Assembly (NCBI RefSeq): GCF_015350795.1
Contig: NZ_JADKSH010000003.1
Coordinates: 62,001-126,000, forward strand
Direction of reading: 5' to 3'
DNA: 64,000 nt
From: Microbacterium sp. VKM Ac-2870
Lineage (GTDB): Bacteria > Actinomycetota > Actinomycetes > Actinomycetales > Microbacteriaceae
The notes under the pieces are model-generated. The model worked only from the letters and a program-made list of their open reading frames with translations, ran no database searches and had not been told where the DNA came from. Each line of letters starts with the position of its first letter. The first letter of the stretch is position 1. This document shows positions 18,996 through 27,707 of the stretch, piece after piece. Made by a program: the position numbers and the translations under genes.

Positions 18996-20603
18996 TCAGA
19001 GGGCGGAAACGGCCGCGGCCTCGACGGCGAGGCCGGCGCGGTAGCGGTCGAGGTAGGCGGCGAAGCCGGCCGTGTCGGCCGCATCGGGGGCGACGACGGA
19101 GGCCGCGGCATCCGCGAACACCACGTCGTCGAGGTAGGCACCGAGCGTGTGGGCCGTCTTTGCGGCGACCGCGCGGCGGAAGGCGGCGAGCACGGCGATG
19201 CCCCATGCGCCCCCCTCGCTGGCGGTATCGCCGACGGCGACGGGCGCGTCGAGGGCTGCGGCGAGGAAGCGCTGCGCGACGCCGGCCGTGCGGAATACGC
19301 CGCCGTGCGCATACATGCGGTCGAGCTGCACACCCTCGGCGTCGAGCACGTGCATACCCAGAGCAAGCGTGCCGAACACGCCGTAGACCTGGGCGCGCAT
19401 GACGTTGGCGAGGCTGAAGGCGGAATCGGGGGTGCGCACGAACAGCGGCCGGCCCGCGGTGAGTCCGGCGATCGGCTCGCCCGCCAGGTGGTTGTAGGCG
19501 AGGAGGCCGCCCGCGTCGGCGGCGCCGTCGAGCGCTTCGCGCAGGAGCACCTCGAACACGGCGTCGTCGTCGAGCGGCGTTCCGGATGCGGCGGCGAAGC
19601 GGCCGAACAGGCCCGCCCACGCCGCGAGCTCGCTCGCACCGTTGTTGCAGTGGACCATCGCGACCGGATCGCCCGCGGGCGTGGTGACGAGGTCGAGTTC
19701 GTGGTGCTGGGCCGCGAGCGGACGCTCGAGCACGACCATCGCGAAGATGCTGGTACCGGCGCTCACATTGCCCGTGCGCGGAGCCACAGCATTGGTGGCG
19801 ACCATTCCGGTACCCGCGTCACCCTCGGGGGGACAGAACGGGATGCCGGGCCGCAGCGTGCCGCGCGGATCGAGCAGTGCTGCCCCCTCGGCACTCAAGA
19901 TGCCGGCGTCGGCACCGGCCGGCAGCACCTCGGGAAGCAGGGCGCGCAGCGGCGGGATATCCCCCGGCGCCAGGGCATCGAAATGCGCGACCAGATGCTC
20001 GTCGTAGTCGGCCGTGCCGGCGCCGATCGGGAAGACGCCCGACGCATCGCCGACGCCCAGCACGCGACGACCGGTCAGCTTCTCGTGGACGTAACCGGCG
20101 AGCGTGGTGACCGCGGCCAGCCGTGACACGTGGGGTTCGCGGTCACGCACGGCTTGGCGCAGGTGTGCGATCGACCACCGGAGCGGAATGTTCACGTCGA
20201 ACAGTGCCGACAGCTCCGCCGCCGCCGGGGCGGTATTGGTGTTGCGCCAGGTGCGGAACGGCACCAGCAGTTCTCCGTCGGCGTCGAACGCCAGGTAGCC
20301 GTGCATCATCGCCGAGATGCCGATGGCGCCCACGGTCTCGAGGCTCACGCCGTGGCGACGTTCCACATCGGCAGCGAGATCGGCGTAGGCATCCTGAAGC
20401 CCGGCCCAGACCGCGTCCAGCGGATAGGTCCAGAGTCCGTCCTCCAGGCGATTCTCCCAGGCGTGCGAGCCGACGCCGAGCACGGTCGCCGGATGGGCGG
20501 CGTCGATGAGGCATGCCTTGATGCGCGTCGACCCGAACTCGATGCCGAGAGTCGTGCGTCCCGTGCGGACCGCGTCGGCCGCGGCATCCTGGATGTCGGT
20601 CAT
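18996..20603 (-). CDS. araB: FGGY-family carbohydrate kinase, probable L-ribulokinase
   Basis: Phosphorylates L-ribulose to L-ribulose-5-phosphate by context. A 535-residue FGGY kinase with the N-terminal ATPase phosphate-1 motif LGIEFGSTRIKACLID, GNVSAGTSIFAM and MYAHGGVFRTAGVAQRFL (adenosine region). It belongs to the actinobacterial subgroup often labelled xylulokinase-like rather than the E. coli AraB type, so the assignment rests on its position between araD and araA. The ATG overlaps the araD stop as ATGA, indicating coupled translation. Confidence 0.82.
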   Translation of the reverse strand: MTDIQDAAADAVRTGRTTLGIEFGSTRIKACLIDAAHPATVLGVGSHAWENRLEDGLWTYPLDAVWAGLQDAYADLAADVERRHGVSLETVGAIGISAMMHGYLAFDADGELLVPFRTWRNTNTAPAAAELSALFDVNIPLRWSIAHLRQAVRDREPHVSRLAAVTTLAGYVHEKLTGRRVLGVGDASGVFPIGAGTADYDEHLVAHFDALAPGDIPPLRALLPEVLPAGADAGILSAEGAALLDPRGTLRPGIPFCPPEGDAGTGMVATNAVAPRTGNVSAGTSIFAMVVLERPLAAQHHELDLVTTPAGDPVAMVHCNNGASELAAWAGLFGRFAAASGTPLDDDAVFEVLLREALDGAADAGGLLAYNHLAGEPIAGLTAGRPLFVRTPDSAFSLANVMRAQVYGVFGTLALGMHVLDAEGVQLDRMYAHGGVFRTAGVAQRFLAAALDAPVAVGDTASEGGAWGIAVLAAFRRAVAAKTAHTLGAYLDDVVFADAAASVVAPDAADTAGFAAYLDRYRAGLAVEAAAVSAL

Positions 20604-21319
20604 CGCCGGTCGTCCGATCCCTGCCCGTACACGTTCTGATAGCGGTTGTAGAGCGCGTCGATCTTGTCCTGCGGGATCGGGATGAGCTCGCCGCCCTGAC
20701 GGGCCAGATGCACCGTGCGGGCGACGTCCTCGCACATGACCGCTGCCTTGACGGCATCCTTCGCGTTCACTCCGATGGTGAACGGTCCGTGGTTCTGCAT
20801 GAGCACCGCGCGGCTGCGGTGGCCACGCAGCGTCTCGACGATGCCGCGACCGATCGAGTCGTCGCCGATGATCGCGAACGGTCCGACCGGGATCGGTCCG
20901 CCGAACTCGTCGGCCATCGCCGTGATCACGCACGGAATCTCCTCGCCGCGGGCCGCCCACGCCACGGCGTAGTCGGAGTGCGTGTGCACGACCCCGCCGA
21001 CCTCGGGCATGTTCCGGTAGACGTAGGCATGTGCAGCGGTGTCGCTCGAGGGGCTGCGCTCGCTGCCGGCAGTGCCGGCGATGACGGCGCCGTCGAGATC
21101 GCAGAGGATCATGTTCTCGGGCGCGAGGTCGTCGTACGAGACGCCGGACGGCTTGATGACGAACAGGTCACTGTCCGGAACCCGACCCGACACGTTACCG
21201 CCGGTCCAGACCACAAGGCCGTAGCGGACGAGTTCGCCATGCAGTGCCGCCACGTCGGCGCGCACCGCGTCGATCCGCTCCTGCAAGGCGGCGTCGATCA
21301 CGATCGCCTCGCCACTCAT
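20600..21319 (-). CDS. araD: L-ribulose-5-phosphate 4-epimerase
   Basis: Converts L-ribulose-5-phosphate to D-xylulose-5-phosphate, feeding the pentose phosphate pathway. A 239-residue class II aldolase-fold protein: TGGNVSGRV, KPSGVSYDDL, the zinc histidines in VVHTHSDYAVAWA and the later QNHGPFTIG. The frame is open further upstream, but the ATG at 21319 has GGAGGAA close by and overlaps the permease stop by four bases (ATGA). The stop in turn overlaps the kinase start, so permease, epimerase and kinase are translationally linked. Confidence 0.94.
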   Translation of the reverse strand: MSGEAIVIDAALQERIDAVRADVAALHGELVRYGLVVWTGGNVSGRVPDSDLFVIKPSGVSYDDLAPENMILCDLDGAVIAGTAGSERSPSSDTAAHAYVYRNMPEVGGVVHTHSDYAVAWAARGEEIPCVITAMADEFGGPIPVGPFAIIGDDSIGRGIVETLRGHRSRAVLMQNHGPFTIGVNAKDAVKAAVMCEDVARTVHLARQGGELIPIPQDKIDALYNRYQNVYGQGSDDRR

Positions 21320-22383
21320 CCGTTCCTCCGTTTCGTCAGCGCCCTCTGGAGCAGAACGAAGACGAGGAGGATGCCGCCGGTGATGATCGTCAGGTACTCC
21401 GGCTTGATCGAGCCGTCCTTCGTGATGATCATCCAAAGCGCGGCCAGCACGAGCGTGCCGACGACGGAACCGAGCACGTAGCCCACCCCGCCGGTCAGGA
21501 GTGTGCCGCCGATGACGACCGCGGCGATGGCGTCGAGCTCCCAGCCGATGCCGGTGACGTTCTGCGCCTTGCCGCCGACCTCGGCGGTGTAGACCACGGC
21601 CGCAAGGCCGGCGAGCGCACCGCTGAGGACGTAGATCCACACGCGGGTACGTGCCACCGGGAGGCCCATGAGTTGCGCCGACGATTCCGCGCCGCCGATC
21701 GCGTAGATCGTGCGACCGGTGCGGGTGCGGTGCAAGAAGAAGACGGCGGCAATCACGACGATCACGGCGACGAAGAAGCCCGGCGTGAGGACGAGGTCGT
21801 TCGTCTTGGGGCCGTCGATGAGCTTGAAGTCCGTGGCCAGCAGGAGGATCGGCGAATCATCCGGTGCGTGCACGGGAACCGTCGAGAGGATCGAGGCGAG
21901 CCCGCGTGCCAGGAACATCATCGCCAGCGTCGCGATGAACGGCTGCACGTTGAAGAACTGGATGAGCACACCCGAGACGAGTCCGAACAACGCGCCGAAG
22001 ACGATCATCAGCACGATCGCCACCCAGCCGTTGACCCCGATCGACATGAGCATCACGCCCGCCACCGAAGTGAAGGCAACGACCGCGCCGACGGAGAGGT
22101 CGATGCCGCCGGAGAGGATGACGATCGTCATAGCGACCGCGAGGATGATCGTCGGCGCGAAGCTGACGAGCAGGCTCGACATGGTGCCCAGGTGGAACAC
22201 GCGGCCGTAGGCCACCTCGGCGTAGACGAGCATGCTGATGAAGAGCACGACCGCCGCGAGACTCGGGATGAGCGACTGGCTGCGACCCCAGAGTCGCGAC
22301 CATGTCGTGCCCCGCGGGGTGACGATCGTCGCCGTGCCGCCGGACGGCTCGGTGCGTTCGCGAGTGGTGGATGCGTCGCTCAT
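21316..22383 (-). CDS. Sugar ABC transporter permease (RbsC/YjfF type)
   Basis: An inner-membrane permease of a ribose/arabinose-type ABC importer, 355 residues with about nine or ten helices. The conserved cytoplasmic loop region ILSGGIDLSVGAVVAF is present, as is the second family motif IGGTLLTGGVGYVLGS. A roughly 35-residue hydrophilic N-terminus precedes the first helix. It overlaps the upstream permease by four bases and araD by four bases. It presumably forms a heterodimer with that permease. Confidence 0.9.
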   Translation of the reverse strand: MSDASTTRERTEPSGGTATIVTPRGTTWSRLWGRSQSLIPSLAAVVLFISMLVYAEVAYGRVFHLGTMSSLLVSFAPTIILAVAMTIVILSGGIDLSVGAVVAFTSVAGVMLMSIGVNGWVAIVLMIVFGALFGLVSGVLIQFFNVQPFIATLAMMFLARGLASILSTVPVHAPDDSPILLLATDFKLIDGPKTNDLVLTPGFFVAVIVVIAAVFFLHRTRTGRTIYAIGGAESSAQLMGLPVARTRVWIYVLSGALAGLAAVVYTAEVGGKAQNVTGIGWELDAIAAVVIGGTLLTGGVGYVLGSVVGTLVLAALWMIITKDGSIKPEYLTIITGGILLVFVLLQRALTKRRNG

Positions 22384-23450
22384 GCGACGACCTCCTTCGG
22401 CTGCGTGGACTCGGCAAGAGGGGCCTCGGGGGTGCGTGAGCGGTTACCGCGACGCAACACGAGGGAACGGACGCGCTCGGACTGCAGCAGCACCAGCGCG
22501 ACGATCACGACCGCCTTGAAGGCCGGAGTGGCCGCCGCCGAGACACCGAGGAAGAGCACGGTTTTGTTCAGCGTGGCGATCAGCAGTGCGCCGATGGTCG
22601 AACCCACGATCGAGAACTTGCCCCCGGCGAGCGAGGTGCCGCCGATGACCACGGCCAGGATCGCGTCGAGCTCCATCTGATAGCCCGTGCCCGACACGTC
22701 GACGGTCATGACCTCCGACACGGTGAACAGGCCGCCGATCGACGCGAGCACGGCCGAGAGGACGTACACCGCAATGAGGATCGGGCGCGGCCGGATGCCG
22801 GCAAGACGGCTGGCCTGCGGGTTGATGCCGATCGATTCGATCATGAGTCCGAGAGCGGTGCGGCGCATCACGAGCGCGACGATCACGACGATCGCGATCG
22901 CCAGGACGAAGCTGAGCGGCAGCCCGAGGAACTGGCCGTTGGCCAGGGCGCGGAAGGGCGCGTTCTCGGCATTCGTGTTCTGCCCGCCCGTGATGACGCG
23001 GGCGATGCCGCGGCCGGCGAGCATCATGACCAGGGTGCTGATGAACGGTTGCAATCCGACGACCGCGACGAGGAAGCCGTTGACCGCGCCGAGCACGATG
23101 CCCAACAGCACGGCGAGACCGATCGCAGCGAGCATCGCCCCGACCGAGGTCGGCTGACCGAGGCCGCTCAAGGTGACCATCGCGATCGCACCGCCGACGG
23201 CCATGACCGATCCGACGGAGAGGTCGATGCCGCTGGTCGCGATGACGAACGTCATACCCAGGGCGATCATGACGATGGGCGCCGACACCCGCAGGATGTC
23301 GAGCACGTTGCCCGACAGCTGCCCGGTCGTGGGGTTGACGCCGACCGAGAGGTACGACGGGTCTTTGACTGTGTTCAGCGCCAGCAGCAGAACGATGCCG
23401 ACGATCCCCCAGAACCAGGGGGTGCGCACGAGCGCCCTCAGACGGTTCAT
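22380..23450 (-). CDS. Sugar ABC transporter permease (RbsC/YtfT type)
   Basis: The second membrane permease of the arabinose importer, 356 residues. It has TSGIDLSVGSVMAVGG and VIGGTSLAGGKFSIVGS, the two most conserved segments of the family, plus LMIESIGINPQASRLAGI, a likely ATPase coupling region. Its start overlaps the ATPase stop by four bases and its stop overlaps the next permease start by four bases. The paired-permease layout resembles the E. coli YtfQRT-YjfF galactofuranose system rather than the single-permease AraFGH. Confidence 0.9.
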   Translation of the reverse strand: MNRLRALVRTPWFWGIVGIVLLLALNTVKDPSYLSVGVNPTTGQLSGNVLDILRVSAPIVMIALGMTFVIATSGIDLSVGSVMAVGGAIAMVTLSGLGQPTSVGAMLAAIGLAVLLGIVLGAVNGFLVAVVGLQPFISTLVMMLAGRGIARVITGGQNTNAENAPFRALANGQFLGLPLSFVLAIAIVVIVALVMRRTALGLMIESIGINPQASRLAGIRPRPILIAVYVLSAVLASIGGLFTVSEVMTVDVSGTGYQMELDAILAVVIGGTSLAGGKFSIVGSTIGALLIATLNKTVLFLGVSAAATPAFKAVVIVALVLLQSERVRSLVLRRGNRSRTPEAPLAESTQPKEVVA

Positions 23451-25030
23451 GCCTGTTCTCCTTCGACCTTGTCGGCGAGCGCGTCGGCGCGCGCTTCGGC
23501 AGCGGCTTCCGAGTCGGCGGCGATGATCGACACGATCCGCTCCGCGGTGACATCGGGGCCGTTGACGACTTCGCCGATCTTCTGGTGGTCCTTCATGATC
23601 ACGATGCGCTCGGAGAGGCGGACGACCTCTTCCAGCTCCGATGAGATGAAGACGACGCTCATGCCGCCTTCGGCCAGCTCGGCGACGGTCTCCTGGATGT
23701 CGGCCTTCGCGCCGACGTCGATACCGCGCGTGGGCTCGTCGAGCAGCAGGAGCTCCGGGTCGGTGGCGAGCCAGCGGCCGAGCAGCACCTTCTGCTGATT
23801 GCCACCGGAGAGCAGCCGGATGGGACGGTCGGGATCGTTGGGTCGCACGCTGAAGCGCTCCATGTACATGGTGACGAGGCGATCGACCTCTTTCGCGGGG
23901 ACGCGGCGCAGCCAGCCGCGCTGCGCCTGGACGGCGAGCATGATGTTCTCGCGGATGCTGAGGTCGCCGACGATGCCGTCTTCACGGCGATTTTCCGTGG
24001 AGTACGCGATGTGGTTGCCGAGGCCGGCCACCGGCGAGGCGATGCCCGCCTTCGCACCCTTCAGGCGCACGGTGCCGGCATCGGGCTTATCGGCGCCGAA
24101 GATGAGGCGGGCAAGCTCCGTGCGGCCGGAGCCGAGGAGCCCCGCGAACCCGACGACCTCGCCCTTGTGGATCTCGATGTCGGTGGGAGCAAGCGCACCC
24201 TTGCGGGCGATGCCCTCCGCGGCGTACACGGGCGTGGCGGTGCGGTCGCGCTCGTCGACCTGACGGTTCGAGCCGAGGGCACGCAGCGCGCCGAGGTCTT
24301 TGCCGATCATCTTCGAGATGAGAGCGGTGCGATCGAGGTCGCGCTTGAGGTACTCGCCCACGAACCGGCCGTTGCGCAGCACCGTGATGCGGTCGCTGAT
24401 CGCGTACACCTGGTCGAGGAAGTGCGAGACGAAGAGGATAGCCACGCCCTGATCGCGCAGCTGACGGATGACGCCGAAGAGGGTCTCGACCTCTGCGGCA
24501 TCCAAGCTCGACGTCGGCTCGTCGAGGATGAGCACCTTCGACTTGGTGACCATGGCGCGGCTGATCGCGACGAGTTGCTGGAGTGCGATGGAGATGGACT
24601 GCAGGGGGGCGCGGGGGTCGAGGTCGGCGAGACCCATCTCGGCGAGCACCTCGTGCGCCCTGGCGTGGGTCTTGCGCCAGTCGATGCCGAACAGTGAACG
24701 GGTCTCGTGCCCGAGCATCACGTTCTCGCCGATGGAGAGGTTCGTGCAGAGGTTGACCTCTTGATACACGGTGGAGATTCCGGCGGCTTGAGCGGAGGCC
24801 GTTCCGGAGAAGCGGCGCTCCTCGCCGAAGACGAGGATCGAGCCGGAGTCGATCTGGTACACGCCCGTCAGCGCTTTGATCAGCGTCGACTTTCCGGCGC
24901 CGTTCTCGCCCATGAGGGTGTGGACCTCGCCAGGCAGCAGGCGGAAGTTCACGTCATCCAGCGCCTTGACGCCGGGGAACGTGATCGACGCGCCGCGGAC
25001 TTCGACGATCGGGAGGGGTTCGGTCACCAC
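23447..25030 (-). CDS. Sugar ABC transporter ATP-binding protein (two ABC domains)
   Basis: Energises the arabinose importer. A 527-residue protein with two nucleotide-binding domains: Walker A GENGAGKSTLIKALTG and Walker B VLILDEPTSSLD in the first; a degenerate Walker A (GLLGSGRTEL) in the second, as usual for RbsA/AraG-type proteins, followed by signature RLLSGGNQQKVLLGRW and Walker B LLLLDEPTRGIDVG. The frame stays open to 25066, but a GAGGAAG ribosome site lies seven bases before the GTG at 25030, which I chose; GTG at 25027 is the alternative. Confidence 0.9.
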   Translation of the reverse strand: MVTEPLPIVEVRGASITFPGVKALDDVNFRLLPGEVHTLMGENGAGKSTLIKALTGVYQIDSGSILVFGEERRFSGTASAQAAGISTVYQEVNLCTNLSIGENVMLGHETRSLFGIDWRKTHARAHEVLAEMGLADLDPRAPLQSISIALQQLVAISRAMVTKSKVLILDEPTSSLDAAEVETLFGVIRQLRDQGVAILFVSHFLDQVYAISDRITVLRNGRFVGEYLKRDLDRTALISKMIGKDLGALRALGSNRQVDERDRTATPVYAAEGIARKGALAPTDIEIHKGEVVGFAGLLGSGRTELARLIFGADKPDAGTVRLKGAKAGIASPVAGLGNHIAYSTENRREDGIVGDLSIRENIMLAVQAQRGWLRRVPAKEVDRLVTMYMERFSVRPNDPDRPIRLLSGGNQQKVLLGRWLATDPELLLLDEPTRGIDVGAKADIQETVAELAEGGMSVVFISSELEEVVRLSERIVIMKDHQKIGEVVNGPDVTAERIVSIIAADSEAAAEARADALADKVEGEQA

Positions 25031-25081
25031 GTGCAGACTTCCTCGTTGAGGGGGTGGGATCACCACGGCGGGTGAGGTGGT

Positions 25082-25116
25082 GGGACGGGGAGCGCCGGAC
25101 AGACGCTCCCCGTCCC
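25082..25116 (-). other. Intercistronic stem-loop between binding-protein and ATPase genes
   Basis: A perfect 13-base stem (GGGACGGGGAGCG / CGCTCCCCGTCCC) around a nine-base loop, just after the binding-protein stop. In the operon's direction no T-run follows it, so it looks more like an mRNA-stabilising or partial-termination hairpin that would let the binding protein be made in excess. That role is inference. Confidence 0.6.
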
Positions 25117-25147
25117 CGCTTTTTCGAGAGGGTTCGCTCGTCGCGGC

Positions 25148-26164
25148 TTAGAAGCCGAGACCCTTGTCGAGGGCCGTCTTGGCGGCCTCCGGGGAGTCGA
25201 ACGTGGCGCTCTTGACGATGATGGTCGAGTCGACCTTCTCGCCCGCGAGGGCCTTCTTGACGGCGTCGACGGCGTCGGTTCCGAAGAAGGGGTTGTACTG
25301 AGCGACGAAGCTCAGGTCACCCTTCGACAGCGCCTCGAGGGCGCCCTTGGTGCCGTCGATCGTGGCGATCTTGACGTCGGTGCCGGGCTTGAGGCCCGCA
25401 GCGGTGACGGCCTGCGCCGCACCGATGCCCATCTCGTCGTTCTGAGCGAAGATGAACTGGATGTTGTTGTTGTTCGCCTTGAGGACGGTCTCGATGACGG
25501 ACTTACCCTCGTCGGTCTTCCAGTTGGCGGTCTGCGCGCCGACCTTGTTCCAGCCGGACTTGCCCGACAGAGCGGCGTCGAAACCCTCGTTGCGCTCGTT
25601 GACGACAGACAGACCCGGAACGCCCTCGAGCACGAAGTAGTTCGCGCCGCTCGGGAATGCCGTGGCGGCCCAGTCGCCGACCGACTTCGCAACCTGCTTG
25701 TTGTCCGGCGCGATGCGGGTGACGTAGAGGTCGGACGACGCGTCGACACCGCGGTCGAGCAGGATGACCGGGATGTTGGCTTCCTTGGCCTTCTTCAGCT
25801 CATCGCCCCAGCCCGAAGCCTCGGTGGCGGTCAGCAGGATGACGTCGACCTCGTCGTTGACGAAGGTCGAGAAAGCGTCGAGCTGCGACTTCTGGTCGCT
25901 GGGGCTGGCGGCCGGGGCGTACTTCAGGTCGAAGCCGGCGTCCTTGGTGAAGGCGTCCTTGATGGCCTGCTCGTTGGCGTTGCGCCAGCCGCCTTCGGGG
26001 CCGACCGCGACGAAGCCGACCGTGATGGGCTTGTCTCCACCGGCAGCGGCGCTGCCACTGCCTGCAGGCTCAGCGTTGCCCGAGCATGCGCTCAGACCGA
26101 TGACCATGGCGCCGGCGGCTGCGACCGTGAGCAGTCCACGGAATCCGCGTGTGCTGATGTCCAT
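25148..26164 (-). CDS. Sugar-binding lipoprotein of ABC importer (periplasmic-binding-protein type I)
   Basis: The substrate-capture protein of the arabinose importer. It is 338 residues with a lipoprotein signal peptide and lipobox LSAC (Cys27), then a Ser/Gly/Ala linker, then a RbsB/YtfQ-like fold: KPITVGFVAVGPEGGWRNAN, DVILLTATEASGWGDEL, PVILLDRGVD and FAQNDEMGIGAAQAV. The frame extends to 26242, but the ATG at 26164 has the strong site AAGGAGGAG five bases upstream and starts the signal peptide. First gene of the operon after the regulator. Sugar specificity (arabinose or arabino-oligosaccharide) is inferred from neighbours. Confidence 0.92.
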   Translation of the reverse strand: MDISTRGFRGLLTVAAAGAMVIGLSACSGNAEPAGSGSAAAGGDKPITVGFVAVGPEGGWRNANEQAIKDAFTKDAGFDLKYAPAASPSDQKSQLDAFSTFVNDEVDVILLTATEASGWGDELKKAKEANIPVILLDRGVDASSDLYVTRIAPDNKQVAKSVGDWAATAFPSGANYFVLEGVPGLSVVNERNEGFDAALSGKSGWNKVGAQTANWKTDEGKSVIETVLKANNNNIQFIFAQNDEMGIGAAQAVTAAGLKPGTDVKIATIDGTKGALEALSKGDLSFVAQYNPFFGTDAVDAVKKALAGEKVDSTIIVKSATFDSPEAAKTALDKGLGF

Positions 26165-26247
26165 TCTTTCTCCTCCTTGAGAGTTCCCCCGCGGCGATTG
26201 CGGAAGATGTGTGGTGCCCCGGGGGGCGCATGGATGGTGCAAGGTCG

Positions 26248-26277
26248 ATTGTGCGCGCTAACAATTCGCGAACACAA
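26248..26277 (-). promoter_or_regulatory. Candidate arabinose-operon promoter with overlapping LacI-type operator
   Basis: Read on the minus strand, TTGTGT (-35) and CACAAT (-10) are 18 bases apart. ATTGTTAGCGCGCACAAT, an imperfect palindrome with a TGTTAGC half-site, covers the -10 and part of the spacer (26248-26265). A LacI-type repressor bound here would block RNA polymerase. The start codon is 84 bases downstream. Confidence 0.55.
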
Positions 26278-26304
26278 GACCCTCTTCGGCTTTCGTTACC
26301 AGTT

Positions 26305-26318
26305 TGTTACCGCGAACA
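26305..26318. promoter_or_regulatory. Second candidate LacI-type operator (TGTTACCGCGAACA)
   Basis: A TGTT-n6-AACA imperfect palindrome upstream of the -35, about 55 bases from the first site and so roughly five helical turns away. An adjacent GTTACC at 26295 repeats the half-site. The spacing would suit looping by a tetramer or two dimers. Confidence 0.4.
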
Positions 26319-26349
26319 GGTGCGGGGCGAATCCGCGCGCCGCAAGCGG

Positions 26350-27369
26350 TCAGGCGGAGGGCGCCGCCGTCGAAGACCGCAGGATCAGCTCGGGGGCGAT
26401 CAGCGCGTGCTTTCCCGTGTCATTGCCATCGATGGCGGCGATGATCAGGCGGAGGGCGAGGGCCCCGAGCGACGCGAAATCCTGACGCACCGTCGTCAGC
26501 GGCGGAAGGAAGTGGCGCGCATCGGGGAGGTCGTCGAAGCCGATGACGCTGACATCCTCCGGCACCCGTCGTCCGCGCTCGAGCAGGCCGTGCACGATGC
26601 CCAGCGCCATCTGGTCGTTGGCGGCGAACACCGCAGTGGCCGAGGCGAGCTGACGGGACCGACCGATCTCGTAGCCGCGGTCGCTGGTCCAGTCCCCCTG
26701 CACCATCGGGCCTTCAGGCAATCCCGATGCCTCGAGCTCGTCACGCCAGCCCTGCCAGCGCGCACGCGCGTCGTACCAGTCGAGCGGACCCGCGACGTGT
26801 GCGATCGTGCGATGGCCGAGCGAGATGAGGTGCGACACGGCGGTGCGCGCACCCGTGTACTGATCGACGGCCACCGTGTGCAGGTGCGGATCGGGCTCGG
26901 CCTTGATCACGAGCGTCGGCATGTTGGAGCTGTGCTCGCGGAAGAGCTCCAACGCCGACGAGCGCGGAGCGATGACGCACAGGGCATCGATGCCCTGTGC
27001 GACCAGATCGTTGATACCGGTCGAGATGCTCTCGGCATCCTCGTCGGAGGTCGAGAAGACGCTCACAGAGTACGCGCTCGCCCGCGCAGCCTGTTCGATG
27101 GCTCGCAGGGTGCTGTTCGGTCCCCACTGCACGGGGCTGTCGACCAGCACGCCGATGCGCATCGATTTGCTCGTCGCCAGGGCGCGGGCGATGGAGCTGC
27201 GCGTGTACTGCATCTCGTCGATCGCCTGCAGCACCCGAGTGCGCGTGGACTCGCGGATGTTCGGGTGACCGTTGAGCACCCGAGACACGGTCATGTGCGA
27301 GACACCGGCGTGATTGGCCACGTCGTAGATGCTGGGTTTGGCCCATCCACGGCCGCTCTGCTCAGCCAT
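26350..27369 (-). CDS. LacI-family transcriptional regulator
   Basis: Probable arabinose-responsive repressor of the operon downstream, 339 residues. The N-terminal helix-turn-helix and hinge are SIYDVANHAGVSHMTVSRVLNG and, about 30 residues on, SSIARALATSKS. The sugar-binding core has RIGVLVDSPVQWGP, DDLVAQGIDALCVIAP-like segments, FAANDQMALGIVHGL and VSVIGFDDLPDARHFLPPLTTV. The frame opens at 27399, but the ATG at 27369 has GGGGAGGGG five bases upstream. It sits just upstream of, and in the same direction as, the binding-protein gene, with two candidate operators in the 185-base gap. Ligand is inferred. Confidence 0.9.
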   Translation of the reverse strand: MAEQSGRGWAKPSIYDVANHAGVSHMTVSRVLNGHPNIRESTRTRVLQAIDEMQYTRSSIARALATSKSMRIGVLVDSPVQWGPNSTLRAIEQAARASAYSVSVFSTSDEDAESISTGINDLVAQGIDALCVIAPRSSALELFREHSSNMPTLVIKAEPDPHLHTVAVDQYTGARTAVSHLISLGHRTIAHVAGPLDWYDARARWQGWRDELEASGLPEGPMVQGDWTSDRGYEIGRSRQLASATAVFAANDQMALGIVHGLLERGRRVPEDVSVIGFDDLPDARHFLPPLTTVRQDFASLGALALRLIIAAIDGNDTGKHALIAPELILRSSTAAPSA

Positions 27370-27458
27370 CTGCGCCCCTCCCCTGAGAAAGCCTCGCACC
27401 CACGCTCTGCCGGCGCGACCGTTCCGATGGAGATCTCACACGCTCGGGAGCGGATGCC

Positions 27459-27707
27459 TCATCGTTTCACACTCCATCCGACACCCCGCGCGCCGACGCG
27501 CCGACGGCGCGAACGCCTCAACATCACGGCACCGACGACCAGCGCGGCGAGACCGAGAAGTCCGAGCTCCACAGAGACGGTGCCGCCGGTCGCCGGCAGC
27601 GAAGTCACCCCCGCCGTCCCCGGCAGAGGGGCGATCACGACAGTGAGCTCGACGCCCGACGCGCCCGCCTCGGGCGTCGCGTCGACGAGCGGGAGGCCCT
27701 CAGCCAC
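27459..27707 (-). CDS. Small LPXTG cell-wall-anchored protein
   Basis: An 82-residue protein not previously obvious because it lies in another frame at the end of the WxLIP gene. It has a complete sortase signal: LPATG at 37-41, a hydrophobic helix (about 44-63) and an Arg-rich tail RRSRRRR. The GTG start at 27707 has GGAGGG five bases upstream and overlaps the WxLIP stop by eight bases, supporting coupled translation. Only about 36 residues precede LPATG and no signal peptide is seen, which is unusual. Firmicute WxL loci also include a small LPXTG protein. Function unknown; possibly a wall anchor for the complex. Confidence 0.72.
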   Translation of the reverse strand: MAEGLPLVDATPEAGASGVELTVVIAPLPGTAGVTSLPATGGTVSVELGLLGLAALVVGAVMLRRSRRRRVGARGVGWSVKR

